Notes: a model not told the origin generated them from the sequence alone. Counted from the first letter of the stretch, positions 6,770-16,763 are shown. The stretch is DNA of 43,718 nt from Salidesulfovibrio brasiliensis JCM 12178 (GCF_001311825.1 NZ_BBCB01000018.1:1-43718), one strand, 5' to 3'. Translations and numbers: made by a program.

Positions 6770-9486
6770 GTGATTAAACGGACACTCCAGGTCAACGGCG
6801 TAGCAAAGCAGGTCATCTGCGAGCCGGACGAGTCGCTTGCGAACGTCCTGCGCGAGAACCTCGGGCTCACCAGCGTCAAGGTCGGTTGCGGAACCGGCCA
6901 GTGCGGAAGCTGCAGCGTCATCAAGGACGGCAAGCTCATCCGCTCCTGCTCCATGAAGATGAGCAGGGTGGACGACGGCTCCGTCATCACCACCACCGAA
7001 GGGATCGGTACCCCGGACAATCTGCACCCCATCCAGATGGCGTGGATCGCTCACGGCGGCGCGCAGTGCGGGTTCTGCACCCCCGGATTCATCGTTTCCA
7101 CCAAGGCGCTGCTCGACGCCAACCCCAAGCCGACCCGCGAGGACGTGCGCGACTGGTTCCAGAAGTACAGGAACGCCTGCCGCTGCACCGGCTACAAACA
7201 GCTCGTGGACGCCGTTCTGGATGCGGCAGCCGTCATGCGCGGAGAAAAGACGCTTGGCGACCTGAGCTTCAAGCTGCCGGAAGACGGTCGCATCTGGGGC
7301 ACCAAGTATCCCCGCCCCACGGCTGTGGCGAAAGTCACCGGCACGCTCGATTACGGCGCGGACCTCGGCATCAAGATGCCGCAGGGCACCCTGAAGCTCG
7401 CATTGGTGCAGGCCGAAGTCTCGCATGCGAAGATCCTTTCCATCGACACCTCCGAGGCTGAAAAGATGCCCGGAGTGGAAAAGGTCGTTACCTACAAGGA
7501 CATCAAGGGCAAGAACCGCATCACCGGACTCATCACCTTCCCGACCAACAAGGGTGACGGCTGGGACCGTCCCATCCTGTGCGACGAGAAGGTCTTCCAG
7601 TACGGCGACGCCATCGCCATCGTCTGCGCGGATACGGACAAGAACGCCAAGCCGCTGCAGCCAAGGTCAAGGTGGAACTGGAGCGTCTGCCCGAATACAT
7701 GAGCGCCCCCGCGGCCATGGCCGACGACGCCATTGAAATCCATCCGGGTACGCCCAACGTTTACTTTGAGCAGCGCATCGCCAAGGGCGACGAGACCGCA
7801 CCGGTCTTCGACTCCGCAGCGCATGTCATTGAGGACGACTTCTACGTGGGCCGCCAGCCGCATATGCCCATCGAGCCGGACGTAGGGTTTGCCTACCTCG
7901 ATGACGACGGCAAGCTCTGCATCCATTCCAAGTCCATCGGGCTGCACCTGCATCTCTACATGATCGCGCCGGGCCTCGGCGTGGACCCCGAGAAAATCGT
8001 CATGGTCCAGAACCCGGCGGGCGGCACCTTCGGCTACAAGTTCTCGCCCACCATGGAAGCCCTCGTGGGCGCGGCCTGCCTCGCCACCGGCAAGCCCGTC
8101 TTCCTGAACTACGACTGGCACCAGCAGCAGACCTACACCGGCAAGCGCTCCCCGTTCTTCATGAACGTGCGGCTGGCCTGCGACAACGACGGCAAGCTGC
8201 TGGCCATGGAATCGGATTGGACCGTTGACCACGGCCCGTACTCCGAGTTCGGCGACCTGCTGACCCTGCGCGGCGCCCAGTTCATCGGCGCGGGATACGA
8301 CATTGCCAACATTCGCGGACTGGGCCGCACCGTGGCCACCAACCACGCGTGGGGTTCGGCCTTCCGTGGCTACGGCTCCCCGCAGTCTGAGTTCGCCTCG
8401 GAAGTGCTGGTGGACATGCTGGCCGAAAAGCTCGGCATGGATCCGCTGGAGTTCCGCTACAAGAACGTCTACCGCAAGGGTTCCACCACGCCCACCGGGC
8501 AGGACCCCGAAGTATACTCCCTGCCAGAGATCATCGATTCGGTTCGCCCGAAATACGAAGAGGCGAAAAAACGCGCTGCCGCCGAATCCACGGACGAGGT
8601 CAAGCGCGGCGTCGGTATCTCGCTGGGCGTTTACGGCTGCGGCCTTGACGGTCCGGATACCGCAGAGATCGACGTGGAGTTGAACGAGGACGGTACCGTC
8701 ACGGTCTACGCCACCTGGCACGACCACGGGCAGGGCGCGGACATCGGCGTGCTGGGCACGGCCCACGAAGCCCTTCGTCCCCTCGGGCTCGCTCCGGAGC
8801 AGATCAAGCTGGTGCTCAACGACACCCGCACCTGTCCCAACGCAGGCCCGGCGGGCGGCTCCCGTTCGCAGGTCGTGGTCGGTCGCGCCATCAAGGCGGG
8901 CTGCGAGCTGCTGCTTGGCGGCATGCGCAAGAGCGACGGCAGCTTCCGCACCTACAAGGAAATGGTCGATGAGAACATCGCCGTGCGCTACAACGGCAAG
9001 TGGAGTGCTCCGGCCACGGAATGCGATGAAAACGGTCAGGGCAGCCCGTTTGCCAGCTACATGTACGGCCTGTTCATGGCCGAGGTCGCCGTGGAGGTCG
9101 CCACCGGCAAGACCACGGTGGAAAAGATGACCTGCGTGGCCGACGTGGGCAAGATCAACAACAAGCTCGCGGTGGACGGTCAGCTTTATGGCGGTCTGGC
9201 TCAGGCCATCGGTCTGGCGTTGTCCGAGGACTACGAGGACATCAAGAAGCACTCCACCATGAAGGGTGCCGGGTTCCCGTACATCAAGCAGATTCCGGAC
9301 GACATCGTGCTCGAATACGTCGAGTCCGACCGCCCGGAAGGCCCGTTCGGCGCATCCGGCGTGGGCGAGCTGCCGCTGACCAGCCCGCACGCGGCGGTCA
9401 TCAACGGCATCTACAACGCCTGCGGCGTCCGCATCAAGGAGCTGCCCGCGCTGCCTGAAAAGGTGCTTGCGGGTCTCAAAGGCTAA
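6770..9486 (+). CDS. mop: Mop-type aldehyde oxidoreductase (xanthine oxidase family; one frameshift near 7651)
   Basis: Molybdenum hydroxylase oxidising aldehydes to acids with the molybdopterin-cytosine-dinucleotide cofactor. The GTG at 6770 follows AAGGAGG. Once restored it has 905 residues against 907 in D. gigas Mop, and the similarity is high throughout. [2Fe-2S] ligands match residue for residue: C40, C45, C48, C60 in the plant-ferredoxin domain and C100, C103, C137, C139 in the helical domain. The catalytic glutamate lies in GVGELPLTSPHAA near the C-terminus. A missing G in AAGGCC (now AAGCC, 7649-7653) shifts the frame after NAK; adding it restores the conserved NAKAAAKVKVE. Single-chain, no FAD domain, probably cytoplasmic. 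Confidence 0.95.
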
Positions 9487-9502
9487 CCAAAAGACACAAC
9501 CG

Positions 9503-9532
9503 GGGCGGCGGTCCGAAACCGGACCGCCGCCC
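9503..9532 (+). other. Strong GC hairpin downstream of mop
   Basis: Perfect 13-bp stem (GGGCGGCGGTCCG paired with CGGACCGCCGCCC) and AAAC loop, without a T tract, 17 nt after the mop stop and 20 nt before the next gene. Such hairpins often block 3' exonucleases or cause partial termination, which would keep mop message above that of the accessory genes. Confidence 0.65.
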
Positions 9533-9552
9533 TGACATTTCCGGCGGAGACT

Positions 9553-11812
9553 ATGGAACAGCATGAACTCAGGCAGTGGGAGCACAGGTGCATTCAGGAA
9601 GAGAAACCCGAATGCGTGGCCCGGTGTCCACTGCATGTGGATGCGCGCCAGTTCTGCTCGCTCATGGCGCAGCGGCGCTGGGACAAGGCGTGGGTGGTGC
9701 TCGTCAAGACCATGCCGCTGCCCGGCGTGCTGGCGCGGCTTTGTGAAGCTCCGTGCCGCGAGGCCTGTGTGCGAAAGGACGCCGGAGGAGCCATTGCGCT
9801 CGGTGCGCTGGAACGCTTTTGTGCGCACGAGGCAAAGCCCGCACCTCCGCCGCGTCCCTTGCCGTCGCGCGGGAAATCGGTCGCCGTGCTGGGCGGCAAC
9901 ATGGCCGGACTGTGCGCCGCGTGGGAGATGTCCCGGCGCGGCTTTGACGTGTCGCTGCAATGCGGCGACCCCGCCGTGGACCTTCGTGAGCTTGCTGCTG
10001 GTGCTCTTCCGCAAGGTACAGTTGAGCGCGAGTTGGAGAATCTTTCGCGTCTGGGCTGTCGCATTGAGTCGGGCGTGGACTGTTCCGCAGAGCTTCTTGA
10101 ATCGCTTTTGGAAGATAACGACGCGGTGTTCGTGGACGCAGATGCGGTTCCGGACGATGTGTGGGGTTTCGGAGAGCCGGACGAACTGACCCTCGGCACG
10201 CGGCGCAGCGGACTGTTTTGCAGCCGGGCGGGAGAGACCCGGATTATCGAAAAGGCCGCAGCCGGGCGCAGGGCCGCCAACTCCATTGAACGCTACACGC
10301 AGGGCGTGTCCATGGTTTCCGGGCGCGAACGCGAGGGTGCGTATGAGACGCGCCTGTTTACGAGCCTTGCCAAGGTTGAGCCCTTGGGGCCAGCCTGTGG
10401 TGAAACCTGCACCGAAGCCGAGGCCCGCGACGAGGCGCGGCGGTGCCTTCAGTGCGAATGCATGGAGTGCGTGAAGGTCTGCGAGTACCTGCGCCACTAC
10501 AAGTCATACCCCAAGATTTACGTCCGCCAGATTTACAACAACGACTCCATTGTCATGGGCACGCGGCAGGCAAACACCATGATAAATTCCTGTATGCTCT
10601 GCGGACTGTGCAAGACCGTCTGCCCCGAGGATTTCGACATGGCCGAAGTCTGCCTTGATGCGCGAAAGAGCATGGTGGAGAAGGGCAAGATGCCGCCCTC
10701 GGCGCATGAATTCGCCCTGCGGGACATGGACTTCGCCAACAGCGAAAAATGTACGCTCGCCCGGCACGCGCCCGGTGCGCAGTCCAGCTCGTACGTGTTT
10801 TTTTCCGGGCTGTCAGCTCGCCGCATCGGACCCTGAAGGAGTGGAAGCCGCATACGCCGATCTTCGCGCACGGCTTGGCGATGTGGGGCTAATGCTTCAG
10901 TGCTGCGGCGCACCGGCGCACTGGGCCGGACGACGCGAGAAGATTGGTGAGCTAGCCGGGACGTTGAACCAGCGGTGGCGAGAACTTGGCGAACCGCGCA
11001 TCATCGCGGCCTGTCCTTCGTGTGTGTCCATGCTGCGGCAGGAGCTTGCCGGTGCCGAGATAGTCTCCCACTGGACCGTGCTTCGGGAGCTCGGTCCTCC
11101 GGAAGGTGCCGTGACGCCTCAAGAGGTGCTTGCAGTCAACGACCCCTGCGCCGCACGCGACGACAGGATGGTGCAGGAAGATTTCAGGGCCATGCTCAAA
11201 ATGATGGGCGTCAGCTTCGTGGAACCGGAGCTGAGCGGCGACCTTACTCAGTGCTGCGGTTACGGCGGCCTGCTCAACGAGGCCAATCCCGAGCTTGGCA
11301 AGCGCGTCAGCGAGCTTCGGGCCGGGGCCGTGAACGAAGACTGGGTCACCTACTGCGTCATGTGCCGCGACCTGTTCGCCAAAAGCGGCAAGCGCGCCCT
11401 GCATCTGTATGATCTGTTGTACCCGCGCTCGGATGAGGCCGCGTCCCGGCCAGCGCCGGGGTATTCCGCCAGACGCGAGAACCGTGTGCGTTTGCGCGAA
11501 GGGTTGCTGAGGGAGTTGTGGCGTGAATCGGGCGAACATGTGGCGGAGCCGCATGAAACCGTTGCCGTCACGTTCAGCGACAAGGCATTAGAGGCTATGG
11601 AGACCCGGCGCATTCTGAAAAGCGATGTGCAGAAGGTTCTTATGCAGGTCCGTGAGACCGGCCGCTATCTCGTCAACGATGACGGGCGTCGGCTGGCGTC
11701 GTTCCGGCCCGCGGTGGTGACGTACTGGGTGGAATTCGAGCAGGACGGAGAGGCGTTTGTGGTTCAAAACGCGTGGAGCCACAGAATGTGCATCAAGGGA
11801 GGACAGCCATGA
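9553..11812 (+). CDS. Flavin/[4Fe-4S]/CCG-domain fusion oxidoreductase (one frameshift in a T run)
   Basis: About 752 residues once restored. An N-terminal Cys-rich Fe-S domain (CIQEEKPECVARCPLHVD, CEAPCREACVRK) resembles the small subunit of glutamate synthase. A truncated Rossmann-like FAD/NAD domain follows (VAVLGGNMAGLCAAW, about 113-127). Next come ferredoxin-type motifs CLQCECMECVKVC and CMLCGLCKTVCPEDFDM, then a heterodisulfide-reductase-like part with two CCG motifs (LQCCGAPAHWAG, TQCCGYGGLLNE). A tail of about 120 residues follows. The frame breaks at a run of seven T (10798-10804); six T would give YVFFPGCQLAAS and join both halves. It is probably the electron acceptor or donor of Mop, or a redox enzyme in its maturation; this is inference. 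Homologues sit next to Mop in D. vulgaris (DVU_1558 position). Confidence 0.8.
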
Positions 11813-12024
11813 GCGTGATAAAGGTGCCGGAAGCGGACGTATCCGGCTGGAAATGCGCTGCCTGCGGCGAAGAGCTTGTCTCCATGCCTGTCGAGCTTGA
11901 ATATCTGGAATCGCTTTTTACCGTGGAACTGCCTGCCTGTCCCGCGTGCCGGTTCGTGCTCATCCCCGAGGAACTGGCGCTGGGCAAGATGCATCAGGTG
12001 GAGCAACTTCTGGAGGACAAGTAG
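11809..12024 (+). CDS. Small two-CxxC redox/zinc-ribbon protein (DVU_1557-like)
   Basis: 71 residues, ATG at 11809 overlapping the previous stop by 4 bp, with GGAGG upstream. Two Cys pairs (WKCAACGEELV and LPACPACRFVL) are spaced like a zinc ribbon or small rubredoxin-type site. The central part is acidic and the C-terminus helical. The family is known from Mop-linked clusters of Desulfovibrio (DVU_1557 family redox protein, from memory). It could be a metal-binding electron carrier or scaffold for its neighbours; no activity can be read from the sequence. Confidence 0.7.
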   Translation: MSVIKVPEADVSGWKCAACGEELVSMPVELEYLESLFTVELPACPACRFVLIPEELALGKMHQVEQLLEDK

Positions 12025-12026
12025 CC

Positions 12027-12689
12027 GTGGTCTGGCGCGAAGAACCGTTGTGGGAGCGTCCCGAACTGCGGGTGGCTGCCGGGCATACCCTGCGGCCGGG
12101 CGGGTTTGACCTTACGGACAGGGCCTTGGAACATGTGGGTGCGCTGCCGGGATGGCGTGTACTGGACGTGGGCAGCGGCCTCGGAGCAACGGTGGACCGG
12201 CTGCGGTCCCGGTACGGCGTCGAGGCGTGGGGCGTGGAGCCTTCGGCTGTGCAGATTGCGCGGTCGGGCCGCAGTGACGCGGTGATTCAGGCTCGCGGCG
12301 ACTGCCTGCCGTTTGCGGGCGAATCGTTTGACGCGGTGCTCTGCGAGTGCGTTCTTTCCCTGCTGGATGACCGCAAGGCCGGGCTTGCCGAATTCGGGCG
12401 GGTGCTGCGTCCGGGCGGTTTTCTGATTTTATCCGATTTCGACGCGCCGGGGGCCTCGTCCGGAGACTCTTGCGTAGCGCGGGCCGAGCCGCTGTCTTTG
12501 GTGCAGGAACGGCTGGTGGCGGGCGGATTTTCCGTGCGGCTTGTGGAGGACCATACCGAACGGCTCAAGGAGCTTGCCGCGAGGCTTGTTTTTGCCGGTG
12601 GCGGTACGGGGACAATCTGCGGCGGCACCGGGCGTCCGAGGTATTATCTGATGATCGCGCAAAAGAAAGGAACCGACCATGATGGATGA
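12027..12689 (+). CDS. SAM-dependent methyltransferase (DVU_1556-like)
   Basis: Class I methyltransferase of about 220 residues. The GTG at 12027 lies 10 bp after GGAGG, which sits inside the previous gene. Motif I is VLDVGSGLGATVDRL, an acidic motif II follows (WGVEPSAVQIAR), then RGDCLPFAGESFDAVLCECVL and VLRPGGFLILSDFD as in the UbiE/Methyltransf_11 group. The C-terminal part has a glycine-rich GGGTGTICGGTGRPRYY. The substrate is unknown. Position between the Cys-pair protein and the C_GCAxxG protein, with overlaps, points to the same pathway as the radical SAM protein. Confidence 0.8.
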   Translation: MVWREEPLWERPELRVAAGHTLRPGGFDLTDRALEHVGALPGWRVLDVGSGLGATVDRLRSRYGVEAWGVEPSAVQIARSGRSDAVIQARGDCLPFAGESFDAVLCECVLSLLDDRKAGLAEFGRVLRPGGFLILSDFDAPGASSGDSCVARAEPLSLVQERLVAGGFSVRLVEDHTERLKELAARLVFAGGGTGTICGGTGRPRYYLMIAQKKGTDHDG

Positions 12690-13134
12690 CGCCGGATTGG
12701 CGATAATGGAGCTGGCCGGAAAGGGGTACTGCTGTACCCAGATCATGCTGCTGCTCGCCCTTGACGAGATGGGCAGGGAGAACCCGGACCTTGTGCGTGC
12801 TGCCTCCGGGCTGTGCGACGGAATGGGCGACTGCTCCGGGCCATGCGGCGTGCTGAGCGGCGCGGCCATGGTCCTTGGCCTGTATGCGGGCAAGGGCACT
12901 GACATTGAAGACGCCGCCGAGGTCCTGCCTCTGATGCAGGAGGAATTGCGCGACTGGTTTTCCGCTGCCACGGACCCGTTCGGCGGCACGGCCTGCCGCG
13001 ACATTCTTGACGGGCAATGCGGGCAGCCGGACCCGTCACGCTGCGGCGGGCTGATGAATCAGGCCAGCGCGCGGGTGCGGGAAATTCTGGTGAACAACGG
13101 ATTCGACCTTGCCGAAGGGCGGGAGCAGGCGTGA
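12679..13134 (+). CDS. C_GCAxxG_C_C family redox protein (DVU_1555-like)
   Basis: 151 residues with the family layout: an N-terminal GYCCTQIMLL, the central CDGMGDCSGPCGVLSGAA (C-x5-C-x3-CG), and later Cys in TACRDILDGQC and RCGG. Proteins of this family bind metal or Fe-S clusters and often occur with molybdenum or selenium enzymes; their function is unknown. The start overlaps the methyltransferase gene by 11 bp. The stop overlaps the next start (GTGA), a strong sign of translational coupling. Confidence 0.8.
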   Translation: MMDDAGLAIMELAGKGYCCTQIMLLLALDEMGRENPDLVRAASGLCDGMGDCSGPCGVLSGAAMVLGLYAGKGTDIEDAAEVLPLMQEELRDWFSAATDPFGGTACRDILDGQCGQPDPSRCGGLMNQASARVREILVNNGFDLAEGREQA

Positions 13135-14477
13135 ACAGGGCCACTGAAAGCGTCTGCCCGGTCTGCCTGAGCCGCATCCCCGCACGGCATGAAACCGTGG
13201 GGGGCGACACCTTTCTGGTCAAGGTCTGTCCCGATCACGGGGCGTTCCGCGCAGTTGTGTGGCGGGGCGATCCCGGCTTCAGGGAGTGGTCGCGTCCGAA
13301 GATTCCTTCGCGTCCGGGAACGCCGTTCACCAAGGTGGAGCAGGGATGTCCGTTCGATTGCGGGCTCTGTGAGGCCCACCGCCAGCACTCCTGTACGGCG
13401 GTCATGGAGGTGACGTGGCGGTGCGACCTCGGGTGCCCGGTCTGTTTCGCCTCTTCCGGGGTTGATGCGCCGCCGGACCCGTCGCCCGAGGAGTTTGGCA
13501 TGCTGCTCGACAGGGTTGTCGAGGCCTCCGGGTATTGCAACATCCAGCTTTCAGGCGGCGAACCGACCATGCGCGACGACCTGCCGGGCCTTGTCCGGCA
13601 GGCAAAGTCGAGGGGGTTCGGCTTCGTGCAGCTCAACACCAACGGCATCCGCATCGGGCGGGAGGGCGGTTATGCCAGCGCTCTGGCTGACGCCGGGCTA
13701 GACTCGGTCTTTCTACAGTTCGACGGAACACGCGACGGTATTTACAAGGCTCTTCGAGGCCGCCCGCTGCTGGAACGCAAGCTGGCCGCCATCCGTGCGC
13801 TGGCAGAGGCGGGCATAGGCATCGTGCTGGTTCCCACGGTGGTGCCGGGGATCAATGACGACGACCTCGGCGCGATTATCCGGTTCGCCGCTGAAAACTC
13901 CCCGGCTGTTCGCGGGGTGCATTTCCAGCCAGTCAGCTACTTCGGGCGGTATCCCGAGCCACCTGCCGACGCCCAGCGCATCACCCTGCCGGAAATTATG
14001 AATCTTCTGGAAGAGCAGAGCGGCGGAGTGATGCGTGCTTCGCACTTTCAGCCGCCGGGTTGCGAGCATTCGCACTGCTCCTGCCACGCGAACTATGTAG
14101 TGATCGAGGATGGCGGCCTGACCCGTCTGGCAGGCAACGGCGGTTGCGGATGCAAGCCCCGTCCGGCATCCGAGGGCGCGGACAGAGCCAAGGCTTTTGT
14201 GAAACGGCAGTGGGCCGCCTCCGGGCCGGACCTGCCCATGGCCGGTTCCGGGGACGATCTGGACCGTTTTATCAATCGGGCGTCGTCGCACATGCTGGCG
14301 GTTTCGGCCATGGCCTTTCAGGACTGCTGGACGCTTGATCTGGAGCGGCTCAAAGGGTGCTGCATCCACAGCGTCGCTCCGGACGGGCGGCTGATTCCGT
14401 TTTGCGCCTACAACCTGACGTCGCAGCGCGGTGAAACAGTGTACAGGGGAAAGTGTGATGGGCCAGTCCGCGCTTGA
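13131..14477 (+). CDS. trsS: Radical SAM protein, TrsS-like (Tes/MJ0619-related)
   Basis: About 448 residues from a GTG that overlaps the previous stop. Domains in order: N-terminal Cys pair and CPDHG (VCPVCLSRIPA, VCPDHGAF); a second Cys/His cluster GCPFDCGLCEAHRQHSC; the radical SAM core with CDLGCPVCFA (Cx3Cx2C) and SGGEPTMRDDLPGL; and a Cys-rich C-terminus (HSHCSCHANY, CGCKP, GCCIHSV, PFCAYNL). The two N-terminal clusters before the radical SAM motif resemble the Tes (tetraether lipid synthase) family, which couples unactivated carbons. In some species the TrsS family is a selenoprotein; here I see no in-frame TGA. Extra clusters are likely. The substrate is unknown. Confidence 0.8.
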   Translation: MNRATESVCPVCLSRIPARHETVGGDTFLVKVCPDHGAFRAVVWRGDPGFREWSRPKIPSRPGTPFTKVEQGCPFDCGLCEAHRQHSCTAVMEVTWRCDLGCPVCFASSGVDAPPDPSPEEFGMLLDRVVEASGYCNIQLSGGEPTMRDDLPGLVRQAKSRGFGFVQLNTNGIRIGREGGYASALADAGLDSVFLQFDGTRDGIYKALRGRPLLERKLAAIRALAEAGIGIVLVPTVVPGINDDDLGAIIRFAAENSPAVRGVHFQPVSYFGRYPEPPADAQRITLPEIMNLLEEQSGGVMRASHFQPPGCEHSHCSCHANYVVIEDGGLTRLAGNGGCGCKPRPASEGADRAKAFVKRQWAASGPDLPMAGSGDDLDRFINRASSHMLAVSAMAFQDCWTLDLERLKGCCIHSVAPDGRLIPFCAYNLTSQRGETVYRGKCDGPVRA

Positions 14478-15765
14478 CCGCTGGCTTCTTCGCCGCATGG
14501 GACGCCCGCCGGGAAGCGCGATGCCTTCCGGCGACGAGCTGCGCGACTGGCAGCTCGCGCGTTTGCGTGAGCTTGTGGCGCATGCGCGGGATAGCTGCCC
14601 GTTCTATGCGCAGCAGTTCGAGGGCGTGGATACGGATTTCAAGTCCCTTGAAGAATATGCTCGGCTGCCATTTGTCTTTCCGTTTCAGGTCCGTCAGGCT
14701 CCGGAGCGGATGCTTTGCGTGTCGCAGGATGCGGTTGCGCGGGTGGTGACGCTGAACAGCTCGGGCACCACCGGAAGCCCGAAACGGATTTTCAACACGG
14801 CCGAGGACCTTGAGGCGACCACCGAGTTTTTTGATTACGGCATGGTCAATCTGGTGCAAGAGGGCCAGACCGTGTTCGTGCTCATGCCCGGCGACAGGCC
14901 GGGGGGAGTGGGGCGGCTTCTGGCCGAGGCCCTCGGCAGGCGTAACATCAGGGTCGTGTCGCACGGTGTTTTGGAGAACGCGGACGAGGCTGCCCGGCAT
15001 TGTCTCCTTGAAAAGGCGCACTGCGTTGTCGGTTCGCCCGCGCATGTCAATCTGTTTGCCCATGCATGGCGGAGAAGCGGCTTTCCGACCGGTGTCGTCC
15101 GCTCCGCGCTGCTGTGCTGGGACGCGATCCCGCAGGCTGCGGTGGGGAATGTGTCACGACTGCTCGGCTGCCGGGTGTTTCGGCACTGGGGCATGATCGA
15201 GACCGGCCTCGGCGGTGCGGTGGAATGCGAACCCTGCTCGGGCCTGCATCTGCGCGAATCCGACGTGTTCGTGGAGATTGTTGACCCTGTCACCGAGCGT
15301 CCGGTGCGCGATGGCGAACTCGGCGAGATAGTGGTGAGCACCCCTTTGCGAAGGGGGATGCCGTTCATCCGCTACCGCACAGGGGATACGGGGCGCATCC
15401 TGCCGGGTGCCTGCGTCTGCGGCAGTCCGCTGCGGCGGCTTGACCCGGTCATATCCCGCGCGGCCGGAAGCATTGATCTCGGCTCCGGATGGCTGTCGCT
15501 CAGAGTGCTGAACGAGTGCCTGTACTCAGTGCCGGGCCTTGGCGATTTTGCGGCGAGTCATGCGAACAAGACGCTGACGGTTGCGGTCTGCGGAGACAGG
15601 CCCGGACTGGAGGGCGAAGTGCGTGCCGCGCTTGAAAGTCTTGCTGTGGTGAAGCATGCTTTCAGGCGAGGTACCCTCAATCTGGAAATAGAACTGCGCG
15701 ACGCCGCAACACCGGCCGTTGCCGGGCTCGGCAAGCGCAGGATAGAGCATACACTGGAGAACTGA
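14458..15765 (+). CDS. AMP-forming acyl-CoA ligase-like enzyme (PaaK type, DVU_1553-like)
   Basis: 435 residues with an ATG at 14458 that overlaps the radical SAM gene by 20 bp; AGGGGA lies upstream. It belongs to the phenylacetate-CoA ligase branch of the ANL adenylating enzymes: P-loop NSSGTTGSPKRIF, HWGMIETGLGG (adenine-binding region), DGELGEIVVSTP and FIRYRTGDTGRI. The C-terminal domain is present but short. It should activate a carboxylic acid as acyl-AMP, perhaps for transfer to CoA or another thiol. The acid is unknown. It is an unexpected partner for a molybdenum enzyme operon. Confidence 0.8.
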   Translation: MGQSALDRWLLRRMGRPPGSAMPSGDELRDWQLARLRELVAHARDSCPFYAQQFEGVDTDFKSLEEYARLPFVFPFQVRQAPERMLCVSQDAVARVVTLNSSGTTGSPKRIFNTAEDLEATTEFFDYGMVNLVQEGQTVFVLMPGDRPGGVGRLLAEALGRRNIRVVSHGVLENADEAARHCLLEKAHCVVGSPAHVNLFAHAWRRSGFPTGVVRSALLCWDAIPQAAVGNVSRLLGCRVFRHWGMIETGLGGAVECEPCSGLHLRESDVFVEIVDPVTERPVRDGELGEIVVSTPLRRGMPFIRYRTGDTGRILPGACVCGSPLRRLDPVISRAAGSIDLGSGWLSLRVLNECLYSVPGLGDFAASHANKTLTVAVCGDRPGLEGEVRAALESLAVVKHAFRRGTLNLEIELRDAATPAVAGLGKRRIEHTLEN

Positions 15766-15767
15766 AC

Positions 15768-16763
15768 GTGAAATCATTGGTGCGTTGCGTGTGCGAGGCT
15801 GCCGGAAGGGGCGAGTCCGTGGTTATCGCCACCGTGGTGGAAAGCAGCGGGTCGACCCCCAGAACCTCCGGCGCGAAGATGATCGTGCGTGCGGATGGCT
15901 CCATCGAGGGCACCGTGGGCGGCGGGTTGGTCGAGGCCGCATCCTGCAAGGCCGGATGCGAGATGTTGAAGGCCGGGCACCCGGACGGGGCCGCGCGGCT
16001 GATGTTCGTCGACATGACGCAGGAGCTGGCGGCGTCTTCGGACATGATCTGCGGCGGCGGCCTATCTGTATTGCTGGAGGTGGCGGCCCCGGACGGATCG
16101 TGCGCAGAAGCGTACGGCATGCTGGACGATCTGCTGCGACGCGGGCGGAAGGCTGTTCTGTCCACTTCTCTGGAAGAAGGGGAGGCACTGGTTTCGGTCC
16201 GGCATGAGGTGCGGTGCGACAGCCTTCTCGGCGAACCGCTCCGGCTTTTGCGCGAGGGGGATGCCATGACGCTGGAAGAGGCCATGACACCGCCGCAGCC
16301 GCTCTATATCTTCGGTGCCGGTCATGTTTCACTGTTTACGGCCCGCGTGGGGAGCATGATCGGCTTTCGCACCGTGGTGCTTGACGACAGGGCCGATTTC
16401 GCCAGCCGGGAGCGTTTCCCCGAGGCTGACGAAGTTGTGGTCCTGCCGTCTTTTGACAAATGCTGCGACGGGCTGGATATAGACGGGGACTCGTTTGTGG
16501 TCATCGTCACCAGAGGCCACCTGCATGACCGCAATGTGCTGGCCAAGGTCCTTCGCACCAAGGCCGGATACGTGGGCATGATCGGCAGCAGCAAGAAGCG
16601 CGACAAGATTTACGAGTCCCTTCTGGCGGATGGCTTTACACAGGCGGACATCGACCGTTGCCATTGTCCCATCGGGCTTTCCATCGGCGGGCAGACGCCC
16701 GAGGAGATTGCGGTGAGCATCGCGGCCGAGCTTATTCAGGTCAGGGCGGAGGGCCGTGCATGA
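15768..16763 (+). CDS. xdhC: XdhC/CoxI family molybdenum-cofactor maturation protein
   Basis: 331 residues, GTG start 2 bp after the previous stop. The N-terminal XdhC/CoxI domain has VVESSGSTPRTSGAKMIV and GTVGGGLVEAA. The C-terminal NAD-binding-like Rossmann part has LYIFGAGHVSLFTA, FVVIVTRGHLHDRNVL, GYVGMIGSSKKRDKI and GLSIGGQTPEEIAVSI. In Rhodobacter, XdhC binds the Mo cofactor, helps its sulfuration and delivers it to xanthine dehydrogenase. The same role for Mop is a strong inference from its position. Its end overlaps the next start (ATGA). Confidence 0.9.
   Translation: MKSLVRCVCEAAGRGESVVIATVVESSGSTPRTSGAKMIVRADGSIEGTVGGGLVEAASCKAGCEMLKAGHPDGAARLMFVDMTQELAASSDMICGGGLSVLLEVAAPDGSCAEAYGMLDDLLRRGRKAVLSTSLEEGEALVSVRHEVRCDSLLGEPLRLLREGDAMTLEEAMTPPQPLYIFGAGHVSLFTARVGSMIGFRTVVLDDRADFASRERFPEADEVVVLPSFDKCCDGLDIDGDSFVVIVTRGHLHDRNVLAKVLRTKAGYVGMIGSSKKRDKIYESLLADGFTQADIDRCHCPIGLSIGGQTPEEIAVSIAAELIQVRAEGRA

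Noticed and set aside
7492..10497. Open frame of 1001 codons antisense to mop and the fusion gene
   Set aside because: It mirrors the codon pattern of a high-GC gene on the other strand, has no family-like motifs and no ribosome site. The plus strand encodes a clear Mop.
9760..10830. Possible programmed frameshift in the fusion gene
   Set aside because: Five other genes in the window show equivalent one-base breaks without slippery sites, so sequence error is simpler; kept only as a minor alternative.
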